64,000 nucleotides of DNA from Pseudomonas muyukensis (GCF_019139535.1 NZ_CP077073.1:4368501-4432500), one strand, 5' to 3'; counted from the first letter of the stretch, positions 1 through 8,420 are shown. Program-made: numbers and translations. Notes: generated from the letters alone by a model not told the origin.

Positions 1-114
1 CTGACTATCACCGGGATCATGGAGGAAAAGCCTCAGCTGATCTGGGCGTCGTATTACCTGAGCGCGCTGGCCAAGGCGCTGATGGATGATGCAGAGTTGG
101 GGATGAAGCACTGA
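1..114 (+). CDS. C-terminal end of a small hypothetical protein (partial)
   Basis: The open frame enters from the left edge and stops with TGA at 112-114, giving the last 37 residues of a protein (ending ELGMKH). The segment is helical and Ala/Leu-rich (YYLSALAKALMDD). It resembles the C-terminus of the small DUF3077/DUF6124-type proteins common in Pseudomonas, which is a weak, memory-based comparison. The start lies outside the window, so length and function cannot be judged. Confidence 0.5.
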   Translation: MTITGIMEEKPQLIWASYYLSALAKALMDDAELGMKH

Positions 115-136
115 CTTCACAGGTAAACGCGGGCCC

Positions 137-252
137 TGTGGGAGCGGCCTTGTGTCGCGAAAGGGGTGCGTAGCAGCCCCGGCAATCTTCGCAACACATC
201 AGAAACCAGGGGCCGCTTTGCGGCCCTTTCGCGACACAAGGCCGCTCCCACA
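137..252. repeat. Paired inverted REP elements (BIME-like), family A
   Basis: Two 28-base arms, 137-164 and 225-252, are perfect reverse complements. Each contains the core GGAGCGGCCTTGTGTCGCG, and between them lie smaller hairpins (GGGGTGCGTAGCAGCCCC, GGCCGCTTTGCGGCC). This is the architecture of the P. putida REP palindromes. It lies between the partial gene and the acetyltransferase and could act as a transcript-end hairpin. Confidence 0.85.
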
Positions 253-290
253 AGGGTTATGTGGTAGCGCTATCAATTCGGGATACGTCC

Positions 291-764
291 ATGGAATGTC
301 ATGTCCGCCGCCCCAAACGCGAAGACGCGGAAGCCATCAGCCGCCTCGTGATCGCGGCACTGCGCGAATCCAACTCGCAGGATTACCCGGCCGAGGTGAT
401 CGCCCGGGTAGAACAGAGCTTCGCACCTGCGGCGGTCAGTGCATTGCTCGATAGCCGAGTGGTTTTCGTGGCGGTCAAGCAGAACGATCTGCTGGGGACG
501 GCAAGCCTCGATGGCGACGTTGTCAGGACAGTGTTTGTCGCGCCCACCCACCATGGGACAGGTATTGGCAGACTACTGATGGAAACCATCCATACAGCGG
601 CGCTCAGGGCGGGGATCACTGCGTTGCGCGTACCTTCGTCCATTACTGCCGAAGGGTTCTACGCACGCTTGGGTTATCAGAAGCTGCGTGACGAATTCCA
701 TGGTGGGGAGCGCACCATCATCATGGAAAAATCCGGTCTATCCCAGCAGGGCGCACCCACTTAG
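291..764 (+). CDS. GNAT family N-acetyltransferase
   Basis: A 157-residue protein that would transfer an acetyl group from acetyl-CoA to an amine; the substrate is unknown. The N-terminus reads VRRPKREDAEAISRLV, the typical GNAT start. The pyrophosphate-binding motif A is seen as VFVAPTHHGTGIGRLLM, followed by the C-terminal FYARLGYQ segment. The ATG at 291 is preferred because the alignment-like N-terminus begins there. An in-frame GTG at 261 would add ten atypical residues and abuts the REP element. It is a single-gene unit between a REP pair and the convergent vgrG remnant. Confidence 0.8.
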   Translation: MECHVRRPKREDAEAISRLVIAALRESNSQDYPAEVIARVEQSFAPAAVSALLDSRVVFVAVKQNDLLGTASLDGDVVRTVFVAPTHHGTGIGRLLMETIHTAALRAGITALRVPSSITAEGFYARLGYQKLRDEFHGGERTIIMEKSGLSQQGAPT

Positions 765-835
765 CAAGCACCCAACCCGTGGCGCCGCTGCCGCCCAAAT
801 CGCCCGCTTCGAGGCTGATCATCGCCCCAAGGCCG

Positions 836-1702
836 TCAACCACAACACAAGCATCCCGTCACCAACGGCTGGTCCGGATCATTATCGACAAAAGTAACCA
901 CCACCCCCATACCCACTTGCAATTGCGGGGTGGCGCACTGCCAATTGGCCGCCACCGGCAGCCAGCAACTGCTCTTGTCATCGAACCAGCCATCGGGGTC
1001 CCAGGGCAGCTGCACCTTGACCCTTGCCAGGCCCCTCTCCCCCCCGGCCACCTCATCCTCCAGCGCCAGGACCACGGCCGTCTGGCTACCCGCCACCTGG
1101 GGCTTGCGGTGCACCACTGGCGGACGGTAAAGCACGCCCCACGGCAGTACCGCCTGGCCATCGGCCAACACCAGCACATGGCCCTGGGCACTGTGCTGGA
1201 AATAAAAGCGAATGCCCTCTTCCTCGCACAAGCGCTGCACGAAGTGCAGGTCCGTTTCGTCGTACTGGGTGCAATAGTCGCGCTTGGGGTAGCTCGCGCT
1301 CAGCTCGAAGCGATAGGCGCCTCCCACTATGCCGTGCTCTTCCAGAATCAAGGCGACGATCTGCGGCACCGAAAACTGTTGGTAGATCCGCTGGTTGATG
1401 CGGTGGCGCAAGTAGGACAAGTGCGGCACCAAAATCATCCGATAGCGTGTCGAGCGCGGCCCCTGTTGCGCGATGTGGTAGACCCGACCATGGATACCCT
1501 TGCCGCTGGTATCGAAGGTCACGTACGCCTCAAGGTCAAAGAAGGGCTCCAGGTCCAGGTCCGGTCGCGAGCTGGCAAGCTCCACATTGAAGAAGTAAGG
1601 TCGGTTGACCCGCTCTTCCCCGGTGTAGCCGAGTACATGAAAGTCGTGCGCCGCACCGTCGATGGTCAAACGCATGGATGTCTTATGGGCTGGGCTGAAC
1701 AT
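836..1702 (-). pseudogene. Internally deleted, C-terminally truncated VgrG (T6SS spike protein)
   Basis: A 288-residue frame that starts well (AGGAGGAG before the ATG at 1702). Residues 1-187 match the gp27-like hub of VgrG/Rhs Vgr proteins (RLTIDGAAHDFHVLGYTGEE, YDETDLHFVQRLCEEEG). Residues 190-288 match the linker and the gp5 OB-fold (VHRKPQVAGSQTAVV, RVKVQLPWD, SSCWLPVA, FVDNDPDQPLVTG). A complete VgrG has roughly 200 more residues between these parts and a C-terminal beta-helix after the OB-fold; both are missing. The junction at about 1,140 is in frame, so the product may still be made. No effector, adaptor or other T6SS gene lies nearby. It is most likely a decayed orphan vgrG; a minimised functional protein is the less likely alternative. 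Confidence 0.7.
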
Positions 1703-1889
1703 CCGCTGTTCTCCTCCTGCATAAGATTGGAATGAGGCACGCGAAACCCTCGCCCCACCCGCTCAACAGCGCGGCGCCATAGGGCGATGCTTCACGGGGC
1801 GCTTCGGCCGGTGTGACGAAGGGCGCCTTGAGCCAAGGTGCTGCCCGAGCCTCACCGGCCTCGAGCAGCTGGCGACACCTCGGCTCAGC

Positions 1890-2993
1890 TCAAACGCCGC
1901 TCTTCACCTTGGTCCAGACCCGTGTGCGGATCCGTTCCAGCTTCAACGGCAGTGGCTCGAGCGGAATCAGCGTGGCAACCGTCTTCTTGTCGGGGTAGAT
2001 CCACGGGTTGTCCCGCAGCGCCTGTTCGACGAACTGGGTGGCGTCCTTGTTGGCGTTGGGGTACAGCGTGTGGTTGGAGGTCTTGGCGATCACTTCCGGG
2101 CGCATCATGTAGTTGATGAACGCCATGCCTTCCTTGGGATGGGGCGCATCCTTGAGCAGCACCAGGTTTTCCGACCACACCAGCGCGCCTTCGCGCGGCA
2201 GGCTGTAGCTGATCCTGCGCCCGGTGTTGTTCTTGTCGTTGAGCGCCTGCGCGGCCAGGGCGCCGTTGGCCCAGCCCACCACCGCGCAGATATTGCCGTC
2301 GGCCATGTCGGCGTCGATGCGCGATGAGTCGAAATACAGCACGTAGGGGCGGATTTTCAGCAGCAGCGCTTGGGCCTTCTGGTAATCCGCCGGGTTAGTG
2401 CTGTTGCTGGGCAGGCCGAGGTAGTTCAGGGCAATCGAGATGATCTCGCTGGGCGAGTCGAGCATGGCCACGCCGCACGACTTCAGCTTGCTGATGTTCT
2501 CTTCCTTGAAGATCAGGTCCCAGCTGTCCACCGGCGCCTGGTCGCCCAGGGCCGCCTTGACCTTGTCGACGTCGTAGCCGATGCCCGTGGTGCCCCACAG
2601 GTAAGGCACCGCGTAGCGGTTGCCGGGGTCGTTGACCGCCAGCTGGGCGAGGATATCGGGGTCGATATGCGCGAGGTTGCCCAGTTGCTCGCGGTCCAGC
2701 GGTTGCAGCACGCCGGCCTGGATCAGGCTGGGCAGCACATTGGAGGTGGCCACCACCACGTCATAGCCGGTGCGCCCGGCCATCACCTTGCTCTGCATGA
2801 TGTCGGCACTGTCGAAGGCATCCATGTGCACGCGGGTGCCGGTTTCCTGCTCGAAGGCCTTGGGGGTCTCTGGCGCGAGCAGCCCGAACCAGTTGTACAG
2901 GTGCATCCCCGGCTGTGCCGCGGCGGCCGTGGTGCTGATGGCCGCACCGAGCAGCGAAGCGGCAAAAAGGGTTCGCAAACGTGATCTTCTCAT
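1890..2993 (-). CDS. Polyamine-type extracellular solute-binding protein (PotF/SpuD family)
   Basis: A 367-residue periplasmic binding protein. A signal peptide is visible (MRRSRL, a hydrophobic stretch, then a TAAAAQPG cleavage region). The mature part begins LYNWFGLLAPETPKAFEQET, the hallmark of the spermidine/putrescine-binding family, and carries GYDVVVATSNVLPSLIQAG and RYAVPYLWGTTGIGYD. Family members deliver putrescine, spermidine or related amines to an ABC permease. No permease or ATPase gene is adjacent, so this is an orphan binding protein. It is divergent from a LuxR-type regulator (138 bp apart), suggesting dedicated control. The exact ligand cannot be told from the sequence. Confidence 0.85.
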   Translation of the reverse strand: MRRSRLRTLFAASLLGAAISTTAAAAQPGMHLYNWFGLLAPETPKAFEQETGTRVHMDAFDSADIMQSKVMAGRTGYDVVVATSNVLPSLIQAGVLQPLDREQLGNLAHIDPDILAQLAVNDPGNRYAVPYLWGTTGIGYDVDKVKAALGDQAPVDSWDLIFKEENISKLKSCGVAMLDSPSEIISIALNYLGLPSNSTNPADYQKAQALLLKIRPYVLYFDSSRIDADMADGNICAVVGWANGALAAQALNDKNNTGRRISYSLPREGALVWSENLVLLKDAPHPKEGMAFINYMMRPEVIAKTSNHTLYPNANKDATQFVEQALRDNPWIYPDKKTVATLIPLEPLPLKLERIRTRVWTKVKSGV

Positions 2994-3055
2994 GCAACAT
3001 CCTTATCCAAACCATGTATCTTCTGGCCCTTCCTGAGCCCAGACAGCGACTATAC

Positions 3056-3067
3056 CGGGCATGCCCG
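3056..3067. promoter_or_regulatory. Perfect 12-bp palindrome in the divergent intergenic region
   Basis: CGGGCATGCCCG is a perfect palindrome between the binding-protein gene (start 2993) and the LuxR-type regulator (start 3132). Its position suits an operator for the neighbouring regulator. This is inferred from position and symmetry only. Confidence 0.35.
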
Positions 3068-3131
3068 CAGAGTAAATACCCAAGAATACTTAGCCTTGAC
3101 CTGCGATTCCCTAACCCAAAAGGGGTAGAAA

Positions 3132-3923
3132 ATGCCGTTCGACCTACATGGACTGGCCTGGCACCGATCGATCGGCAAACTCATCCTGCAACTGGACCGC
3201 CCCGCATTCTGGAGTTCGCTGGTGCGGGTGTTGAACGAGTACGTGCAGATCGACAACTGGGTGGTGCTGATCTTCAGCCACCAGCAAGTGGAGGTGGTGA
3301 GCTTTCCCGAAGTGGCGGATGCGCAAGAGGTCGACGCGCTGATTCATCGCTATGTGAAGGGGCTGTACCTGCTCGACCCGTTCTACATCGCCAACCGCGA
3401 GCACCCGCAGAGCGGCTTTTTCCACCTGCTGGATATCGCCCCGGAATACTTTCTCGACACCGAGTACTACCACCAGTACTTCGCCCAATATATTTCCACC
3501 GACGAAGCGCAGTACAACGTCCAGCTCGACGCCGACAGGACGTTGTGCATTTCCATTGGCAGCAAGACGCGCTTCAGCCAGGAGCAGATCACCGTGCTCG
3601 ACCTGATCAAGCCCTGGGTCACCGCGCTCATGCGCCAGCGCATGAACTTTGAAGTCGATGGCGAGAAAAACCTCGGTGAACCGCCGCCCTGGCAAGCAAC
3701 GCTCGCCCAGCTCGGCACCCAGATCACCACCCGCGAAAGCGATGTGCTGCGCTTGTTGCTCAGTGGTTTTTCCAACAAGGAAATTGCCGGCAAGCTGTCA
3801 CTGTCCACGGAAACCATCAAGGTCCACCGGCGCAACCTCTACGCGAAGTTGAACATCAAGTCGCAATCCGAGCTGTTTGCCCGCTTCTTCATGGCCAGGC
3901 AGGACACGCACCCGGCCAGTTGA
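3132..3923 (+). CDS. LuxR-family transcriptional regulator
   Basis: A 263-residue protein. The C-terminal 65 residues form a clear LuxR/GerE helix-turn-helix: TTRESDVLRLLLSGFSNKEI, then LSLSTETIKVHRRNLYAKL. The N-terminal about 190 residues form an unassigned sensory domain, with no response-regulator aspartate motif. A GGGG ribosome-binding stretch precedes the ATG. No luxI-type synthase is present, so it would be a solo regulator. It is divergent from the polyamine-type binding protein, which makes amine-responsive control of that gene a reasonable guess. Confidence 0.8.
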   Translation: MPFDLHGLAWHRSIGKLILQLDRPAFWSSLVRVLNEYVQIDNWVVLIFSHQQVEVVSFPEVADAQEVDALIHRYVKGLYLLDPFYIANREHPQSGFFHLLDIAPEYFLDTEYYHQYFAQYISTDEAQYNVQLDADRTLCISIGSKTRFSQEQITVLDLIKPWVTALMRQRMNFEVDGEKNLGEPPPWQATLAQLGTQITTRESDVLRLLLSGFSNKEIAGKLSLSTETIKVHRRNLYAKLNIKSQSELFARFFMARQDTHPAS

Positions 3924-3925
3924 CC

Positions 3926-5089
3926 TCAGCGCTTGCCCAGCAGGGCCTGGCGCTCGCGCCAGATCTCCTGCACGAACGGATCGGTGACACCGTACAGGCC
4001 ATGCCCGCGGCGGATGATCAGGTTGGCGGCCAGCAAGTCATTGGCCACCGGCTGCACCTCCTCCACGCGCACCTCGCGCCCGACGTATGTCGAATACTCC
4101 CCCGCCGCCTCGCTGGAGAACACCCCGCGGGTCTCGCCGTCTACCGAGGCGATGCGGGCGAAGATGGCCTGGGCCAGCACCCCCAGCTCCTCGACCTTCA
4201 TCAGCTCCAGGTCCGCCGCCGCCGACCGCAGGGTGGCCGCGATCACCGGCAGCACCAGGTCCGCGCCGGCGCTCAGGCTTGGCGAATGGACCAACTGGCG
4301 CAGGGCACGGATGAATTCCTCGGGCCGGCTGCCCAGGGTGGCGAACGCCTCGCTGGCCACTGCCAGCGACGGCAGGTTATCCAGGCCGTCGGCCGCAAGC
4401 CGATCGAGCCAGAACGCGACATAGTCCTCGCCCAGCACCGGGTAGGCCACGTTGGTCGCGCCGGCGAACGCCTGGTTACGCCGGGCGGTCAGTTCGTTGA
4501 CCATCGCCCGGTGCGAGCCGGTGCCGATGAACAGGAAATGCCCCGCCGGGGCTGGCCGTGGGTTGATGGCGTCGCGCGCGGCCTTGAGCGCCAGCATCAT
4601 CTGCTGGCCGTCCTCGGTGGTGATGGCGTGCTGCACTTCGTCGACGATCAGCACCACATTGGCCTTGGCCTGGTCCACCACCTCGCCCAACGCCTGGGCC
4701 AGCGTCACGCCGCCCGCCTCGCCCAGGGTGTCGAGGTTGAAACCGAACTTGAAGCCAGCCAGCTCCACCTCGGCGCCACGCAGCGCCCGCAGCCGCTGCA
4801 TGAACGACGAGGCCGGTGTCTGCAGCTCGTGCAGGGCCTTGCGCACGGCGGCGAGCACCAGCCGCACCGGGCTGGCCTGGGTGTCGCTCCACAGATCGAC
4901 GTAGATCACCAGCGCGCCCTTGGCTTCCAACGCAGGGATCAGGTCGTTCTTGAGGAAGGTGGTCTTGCCCGTACGCCGCAGGCCAGACAGAAACAACCCT
5001 GAGCGCAGGCCGATATCCAGCGCCGACGGCTCAAGCAGCTGCCGGGCCATGTCAGCGGCCAGTTCAGGGCGCAGGAAGATGTCGACCAT
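3926..5089 (-). CDS. Orphan AAA-type ATP-binding protein
   Basis: A 387-residue P-loop ATPase from the ATG at 5089. Walker A is GLRRTGKTT (Lys42), Walker B is VVLIVDEVQH (Asp150-Glu151), and FLFIGTGS looks like a sensor-1 strand. The layout resembles bacterial archaeal-type ATPases and Orc/Cdc6-like STAND proteins that act as molecular switches; the C-terminal third (QPVANDLLAANLIIRRG) looks like a winged-helix module. An in-frame ATG at 5167 would add 26 residues, but that stretch covers an AT-rich inverted repeat likely to be the promoter/operator, so the shorter form is preferred. It ends 2 bp after the convergent luxR-type gene. The function is unknown. Confidence 0.7.
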   Translation of the reverse strand: MVDIFLRPELAADMARQLLEPSALDIGLRSGLFLSGLRRTGKTTFLKNDLIPALEAKGALVIYVDLWSDTQASPVRLVLAAVRKALHELQTPASSFMQRLRALRGAEVELAGFKFGFNLDTLGEAGGVTLAQALGEVVDQAKANVVLIVDEVQHAITTEDGQQMMLALKAARDAINPRPAPAGHFLFIGTGSHRAMVNELTARRNQAFAGATNVAYPVLGEDYVAFWLDRLAADGLDNLPSLAVASEAFATLGSRPEEFIRALRQLVHSPSLSAGADLVLPVIAATLRSAAADLELMKVEELGVLAQAIFARIASVDGETRGVFSSEAAGEYSTYVGREVRVEEVQPVANDLLAANLIIRRGHGLYGVTDPFVQEIWRERQALLGKR

Positions 5090-5101
5090 TGGATTATCCT
5101 G

Positions 5102-5139
5102 AATTATTAACCAGCCATAATTATTGGCCTGTAATAATT
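5102..5139 (-). promoter_or_regulatory. AT-rich inverted repeat with an extra half-site upstream of the AAA ATPase
   Basis: AATTATT (5119-5125), a 7-bp spacer, and AATAATT (5133-5139) form a perfect inverted repeat. A further AATTATT lies at 5102-5108, 17 bp from the first. This is very AT-rich against the surrounding high-GC DNA and lies immediately upstream of the chosen start at 5089. It looks like an operator plus promoter elements, but no protein can be assigned. Confidence 0.45.
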
Positions 5140-5179
5140 CCCTGTAAAGTTGCGACTGCCACATCACCGCGCTGAGCGC

Positions 5180-5611
5180 TCAGGCTCCTGTACACACTTG
5201 CACGATGATCCACCCCGCCAACCCGAGCAGACACAGAACGCCCACGCCATAACTCAGGGTACGCCACGGTTGCAGTTGCGCCAGGTAGGTCACTGTGTGC
5301 AACACCCTGGCCAGGGTAAACAGCCCGCCTACCCCTGCCATCAACGCGGCAGGCGCCTCGAGCGCAACCGCGAGCCCACCCAATGTCATGAACAAGGGAA
5401 TGTTCTCCAGGTCGTTACGCCACGCCTGCATGGCCCGCAGCACTTCTGGCCGCTCTTGTTGCTGCGCAGGGCGCTTGAACACCGCTGCATCCTCCGGGTT
5501 CATGAACGCCAGGTGGCGCAGCCGGTAATAACCTTGGTAGCAGGAGATCGCCAGCATCTTCAGGCACAGCACCACCGCCAGGCTGGCATAGACCGCCAAG
5601 ACCGCGCTCAT
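5180..5611 (-). CDS. MAPEG family membrane protein
   Basis: A 143-residue integral membrane protein with about four transmembrane helices. The MAPEG (membrane-associated eicosanoid/glutathione metabolism) signature is visible: VLRAMQAWRNDLENIPLF, followed by LARVLHTVTYL. Eukaryotic members are glutathione S-transferases and peroxidases; the bacterial role is generally undefined. Its ATG overlaps the stop of the upstream gene (ATGA at 5608-5611), so the two are translationally coupled and may act together in the inner membrane. Confidence 0.8.
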   Translation of the reverse strand: MSAVLAVYASLAVVLCLKMLAISCYQGYYRLRHLAFMNPEDAAVFKRPAQQQERPEVLRAMQAWRNDLENIPLFMTLGGLAVALEAPAALMAGVGGLFTLARVLHTVTYLAQLQPWRTLSYGVGVLCLLGLAGWIIVQVCTGA

Positions 5612-6003
5612 GCTGCAGGCCTCGACATGCTGCCCTTGATCACGATGTACAACAGTGGCCCTATCGACACGAACACCAGCGTGAGCAGCAAATACGGCAG
5701 CACGCCACGCAACCGTCCCCCGCGCGCGCGATGGTCATTCAGCATCCAGAGGCATGCCAGCGCCGCCATGATGTACAGGTCGATAACGACCTGCGCCGTG
5801 TCGGGTCGGGCCAACAGCTCCACCCCGAAGGCGATGAGCGACTGTTCTGCGCTTGCCAGGGTCCAGCCGGTGTACAGCGCGAAAACGACCAGCACCAACA
5901 ACACCGGCCATCTGCCAGACAAGGGGCGTGGCGGCAGTTGCTGCGTCGGCCAGGGTGCAGGACGCGTGTTGCTGCTTGCAGGGTCGTGCGGGCCATTGCT
6001 CAT
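5608..6003 (-). CDS. Small multi-pass membrane protein (DUF2834-like)
   Basis: A 131-residue protein with a Pro-rich cytoplasmic N-terminus and three hydrophobic helices (LLVLVVFALYTGWTL, VVIDLYIMAALACLWML, LLLTLVFVSIGPLLYIVI). The pattern with ARPDTAQVVIDLYIMA and GVLPYLLLT matches the DUF2834 membrane family from memory. The ATG at 6003 is chosen because AAGGAGCG lies 5-6 bases upstream; an in-frame GTG at 6033 has no such site. It forms a two-gene operon with the MAPEG gene downstream. The function is unknown. Confidence 0.65.
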   Translation of the reverse strand: MSNGPHDPASSNTRPAPWPTQQLPPRPLSGRWPVLLVLVVFALYTGWTLASAEQSLIAFGVELLARPDTAQVVIDLYIMAALACLWMLNDHRARGGRLRGVLPYLLLTLVFVSIGPLLYIVIKGSMSRPAA

Positions 6004-6187
6004 CGTGCGCTCCTTGGCTGATTCGTCCCACACGGTAGTGATAGAGTCTTCCCCGCCTCAATGACCTCACAGGTCATGACGCCTCGGTCGAAGCACGACA
6101 GCCCGAAGCACAACCCGTCTCCCTTTCCATCTTACCGCCCACTGCTGGCGGTATCCCCGGCGCAGGTACGCGCCCGGAGTGACGACA

Positions 6188-7021
6188 ATGAAGTTCAAGC
6201 AAGCCAACAACCTACCGACCGCCTTCCTGTCAGACAGCGAGGCAAGGCACTACATCGAGGCCCGTTCCCAGTATCAGTACCCAAAGGCTTACCTTGAAAA
6301 AGCCAGTGCGCAGCAACATGACATCGCGCTGTCCGGTACGCTGTTCGGTCGATTCGTCGTATGCCCCGCGTCGAACACGGACCTGTCATTGGATGACTAC
6401 CATCACCAACTGCTGAACGCTAATGACCCAGCAGACCGCTTGCTCGGGCTTGCCTCCGTCATTTACTGGGGCTACTTCACCTTTGGTGATGCGTATGCGC
6501 GTAATAGAGTCGACTGGTTCATCAATGGCCATCAGGCTCAACCGCCCACCACCGCGTCTTTGGCCCATGCCCACACCACCCGCGCCTTGCATCATCTCAC
6601 GACGCTGAACATGGCTCAGGCGCTGCATGCCCTGAACGGACTCAGTCAACTGAGCAGAACACCCTTTGCCTCGAAGGTGATCGCATTCATGGCACCATCA
6701 GTGGCCGGGATCTACGACAACCGCATCGCCACAGGGCTTGCCTCAGCGTCTTGGGCAAGCGGCCTGTCGAGCGGCATCGGCCAGATCCATTCATCGCGGG
6801 TGCAGCACTGTTATCAGTCCTGGTGTCTGTACCTCAGCCAGGTGGCATCGCACCTGAACCTGGGCATTGGGCTGGGCAAACCTTGGCAGTGGTCCTGTGG
6901 CAAAGACCAGGGTCAAGCGTGGCGAGCGCTGGATGTAGAGCGCGCATTCTTCGCACTCTATGGCATGGGTGATCGGCGAAACCCTGAAAACCCGCACTCT
7001 GCGCTGGAGCGTCCGGAGTAA
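6188..7021 (+). CDS. Protein of unknown function, possibly OGG-fold DNA-glycosylase-like
   Basis: A 277-residue soluble protein without signal peptide. The ATG at 6188 is preferred because GGAG lies about nine bases upstream; an in-frame GTG at 6179 is also possible. Recognisable stretches are LASVIYWGYFTFGDAYARNRV, SKVIAFMAPSVAGIYDNRIA and AWRALDVERAFFALYG. Their order and spacing recall a bacterial family annotated as 8-oxoguanine DNA glycosylase OGG-fold protein. That is recollection, and the classical catalytic Lys/Asp pair could not be verified. It is followed 107 bp later by a small membrane protein gene on the same strand. Confidence 0.5.
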   Translation: MKFKQANNLPTAFLSDSEARHYIEARSQYQYPKAYLEKASAQQHDIALSGTLFGRFVVCPASNTDLSLDDYHHQLLNANDPADRLLGLASVIYWGYFTFGDAYARNRVDWFINGHQAQPPTTASLAHAHTTRALHHLTTLNMAQALHALNGLSQLSRTPFASKVIAFMAPSVAGIYDNRIATGLASASWASGLSSGIGQIHSSRVQHCYQSWCLYLSQVASHLNLGIGLGKPWQWSCGKDQGQAWRALDVERAFFALYGMGDRRNPENPHSALERPE

Positions 7022-7128
7022 GTGCGCCAGCGACCGATACTGAATGGACAGCCCAAGCCCATCGGCGCTATGGTTGCCGCGCCACTATCCCCCTCAATGC
7101 CAATCGCAACGTACAGGGAGCAGCACGC

Positions 7129-7569
7129 ATGTGGGTACTCGGCAAAGGACAAAAACCGTTCCTTGAGCTTCTGCGCAACTTGTCCATCCAGTTCATCATC
7201 GCCGGTTTCATTGCCCTGCTGTCACACAAGGCCGGACAGGCCTTCGACACGCACAGAGGTGGCGATGGATGGGCGCTGGTATTTGTCCTGTTGGTGTTGA
7301 GCGCAATCCTCGTATTGGCCGTCATTGCCAACCTGAAGCCGTTCTTCACCGCGTTCATTCACGATGAAGCCGCCGGCTTTCACGCATACAAGACAAACTT
7401 GCCGGACCTGCCGCGCAGCGCACGGTACGGACGTTGCGCCCTGTTCCTCGTCAGGCATTGCAAGCTTGCCCTTTTCGAATCCGTGTTACTCGTGCTGGGG
7501 ATCTATCTTGCGTCACTCGTCGGACTTTTCGTAGCCATCAACAGTGCCGCGAACGCCTTGGGCAAGTGA
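7129..7569 (+). CDS. Small membrane protein of unknown function
   Basis: A 146-residue protein with three hydrophobic segments: FIIAGFIALLSH, WALVFVLLVLSAILVLAVIA, and a C-terminal SVLLVLGIYLASLVGLFVAI. Between the last two lies a polar loop of about 60 residues rich in His, Lys and Arg. GGGAGCA precedes the ATG. It is not recognised as a named family. It lies between the OGG-like gene and an XRE regulator, all three on the plus strand, so a small functional cluster is possible but unproven. Confidence 0.6.
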   Translation: MWVLGKGQKPFLELLRNLSIQFIIAGFIALLSHKAGQAFDTHRGGDGWALVFVLLVLSAILVLAVIANLKPFFTAFIHDEAAGFHAYKTNLPDLPRSARYGRCALFLVRHCKLALFESVLLVLGIYLASLVGLFVAINSAANALGK

Positions 7570-7589
7570 ACATCAGCCGGTGTCAAAAC

Positions 7590-8420
7590 ATGACCCCTCT
7601 ACCCTGCCCGTCCACCGCCAGCGCCGGTGATCATCTGCGCCGTTTGCGGCGCCAGGCCGGGCTCAGCCAGCTCGATCTGGGGCTGCTGGCCGGGGTGTCG
7701 CAACGCCATTTGAGCTGCGTGGAAACCGGCCGCGCCAAGGCCAGCCCGAGCACCCTGCACGCGCTGCTCAGCGCCCTGGATGTGCCGCTTGAGCACTGCA
7801 ACAGCGTGTTCCTCGCCGCCGGCTATGCGCCGCGCTACGGCGCCAGCGCAGCGGATGCCCCAGCGCTGAAGATGGTGCATGACGCGCTCGGCCACCTGCT
7901 GCAGGCGAACAACCCGGCGCCGGCCATCGTGATCGACAGCCAATGGGACATCACCGCCGCCAATACCAGCGCCGGATTGCTGTTCGCCATGGCCGACGTG
8001 CCGCTGGACAACGCGCAGGGCCTCAACCTGCTGGACACCCTGCTGCGGCCCGACGGGCTGGGCAGCCACCTGATCAACGCCGCCGAGATACGCGCCATCG
8101 CCTGGCAACGGGCGGCCCGAGAAGCGCTGGACAACCCCGCCCTGGCGCAACGCCTGGAAAAACTGCCAGCCCCGCCCGCCCTGGAGCCAGGCGCGCCGCA
8201 CTCACCGCTGGTGCTGACCCAGGTACGCACAGCCGCAGGCGAGTTGCGCTTCCTGTCCACCTTCACCACTTTCGGCATGCCGCAAGACATCACCGTGGCC
8301 TCGCTGCGCATCGAGCACCTGATCCCGGCGGACAGTGCAACCTGGCGGGCCATGACCAGCGCATACGAAGCCTGGATGACCAGCGATTCCACGCAAGTGA
8401 ACCCGCGCCTTTCGCGGTAG
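7590..8420 (+). CDS. XRE-family transcriptional regulator with MmyB-like ligand domain
   Basis: A 276-residue regulator. Residues about 13-68 form a Cro/CI-type helix-turn-helix (LRRLRRQAGLSQLDLGLLAG, SQRHLSCVETGRAKAS). The remaining part (APAIVIDSQWDITAANTSAG, FLSTFTTFGMPQDITVASLR) matches the MmyB-like PAS-related ligand-binding domain. Many such proteins repress a neighbouring oxidoreductase gene, but none is adjacent here. The ATG at 7590 lies 20 bp after the membrane protein stop. Upstream in-frame starts would run through that gene and are not credible. Confidence 0.8.
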   Translation: MTPLPCPSTASAGDHLRRLRRQAGLSQLDLGLLAGVSQRHLSCVETGRAKASPSTLHALLSALDVPLEHCNSVFLAAGYAPRYGASAADAPALKMVHDALGHLLQANNPAPAIVIDSQWDITAANTSAGLLFAMADVPLDNAQGLNLLDTLLRPDGLGSHLINAAEIRAIAWQRAAREALDNPALAQRLEKLPAPPALEPGAPHSPLVLTQVRTAAGELRFLSTFTTFGMPQDITVASLRIEHLIPADSATWRAMTSAYEAWMTSDSTQVNPRLSR

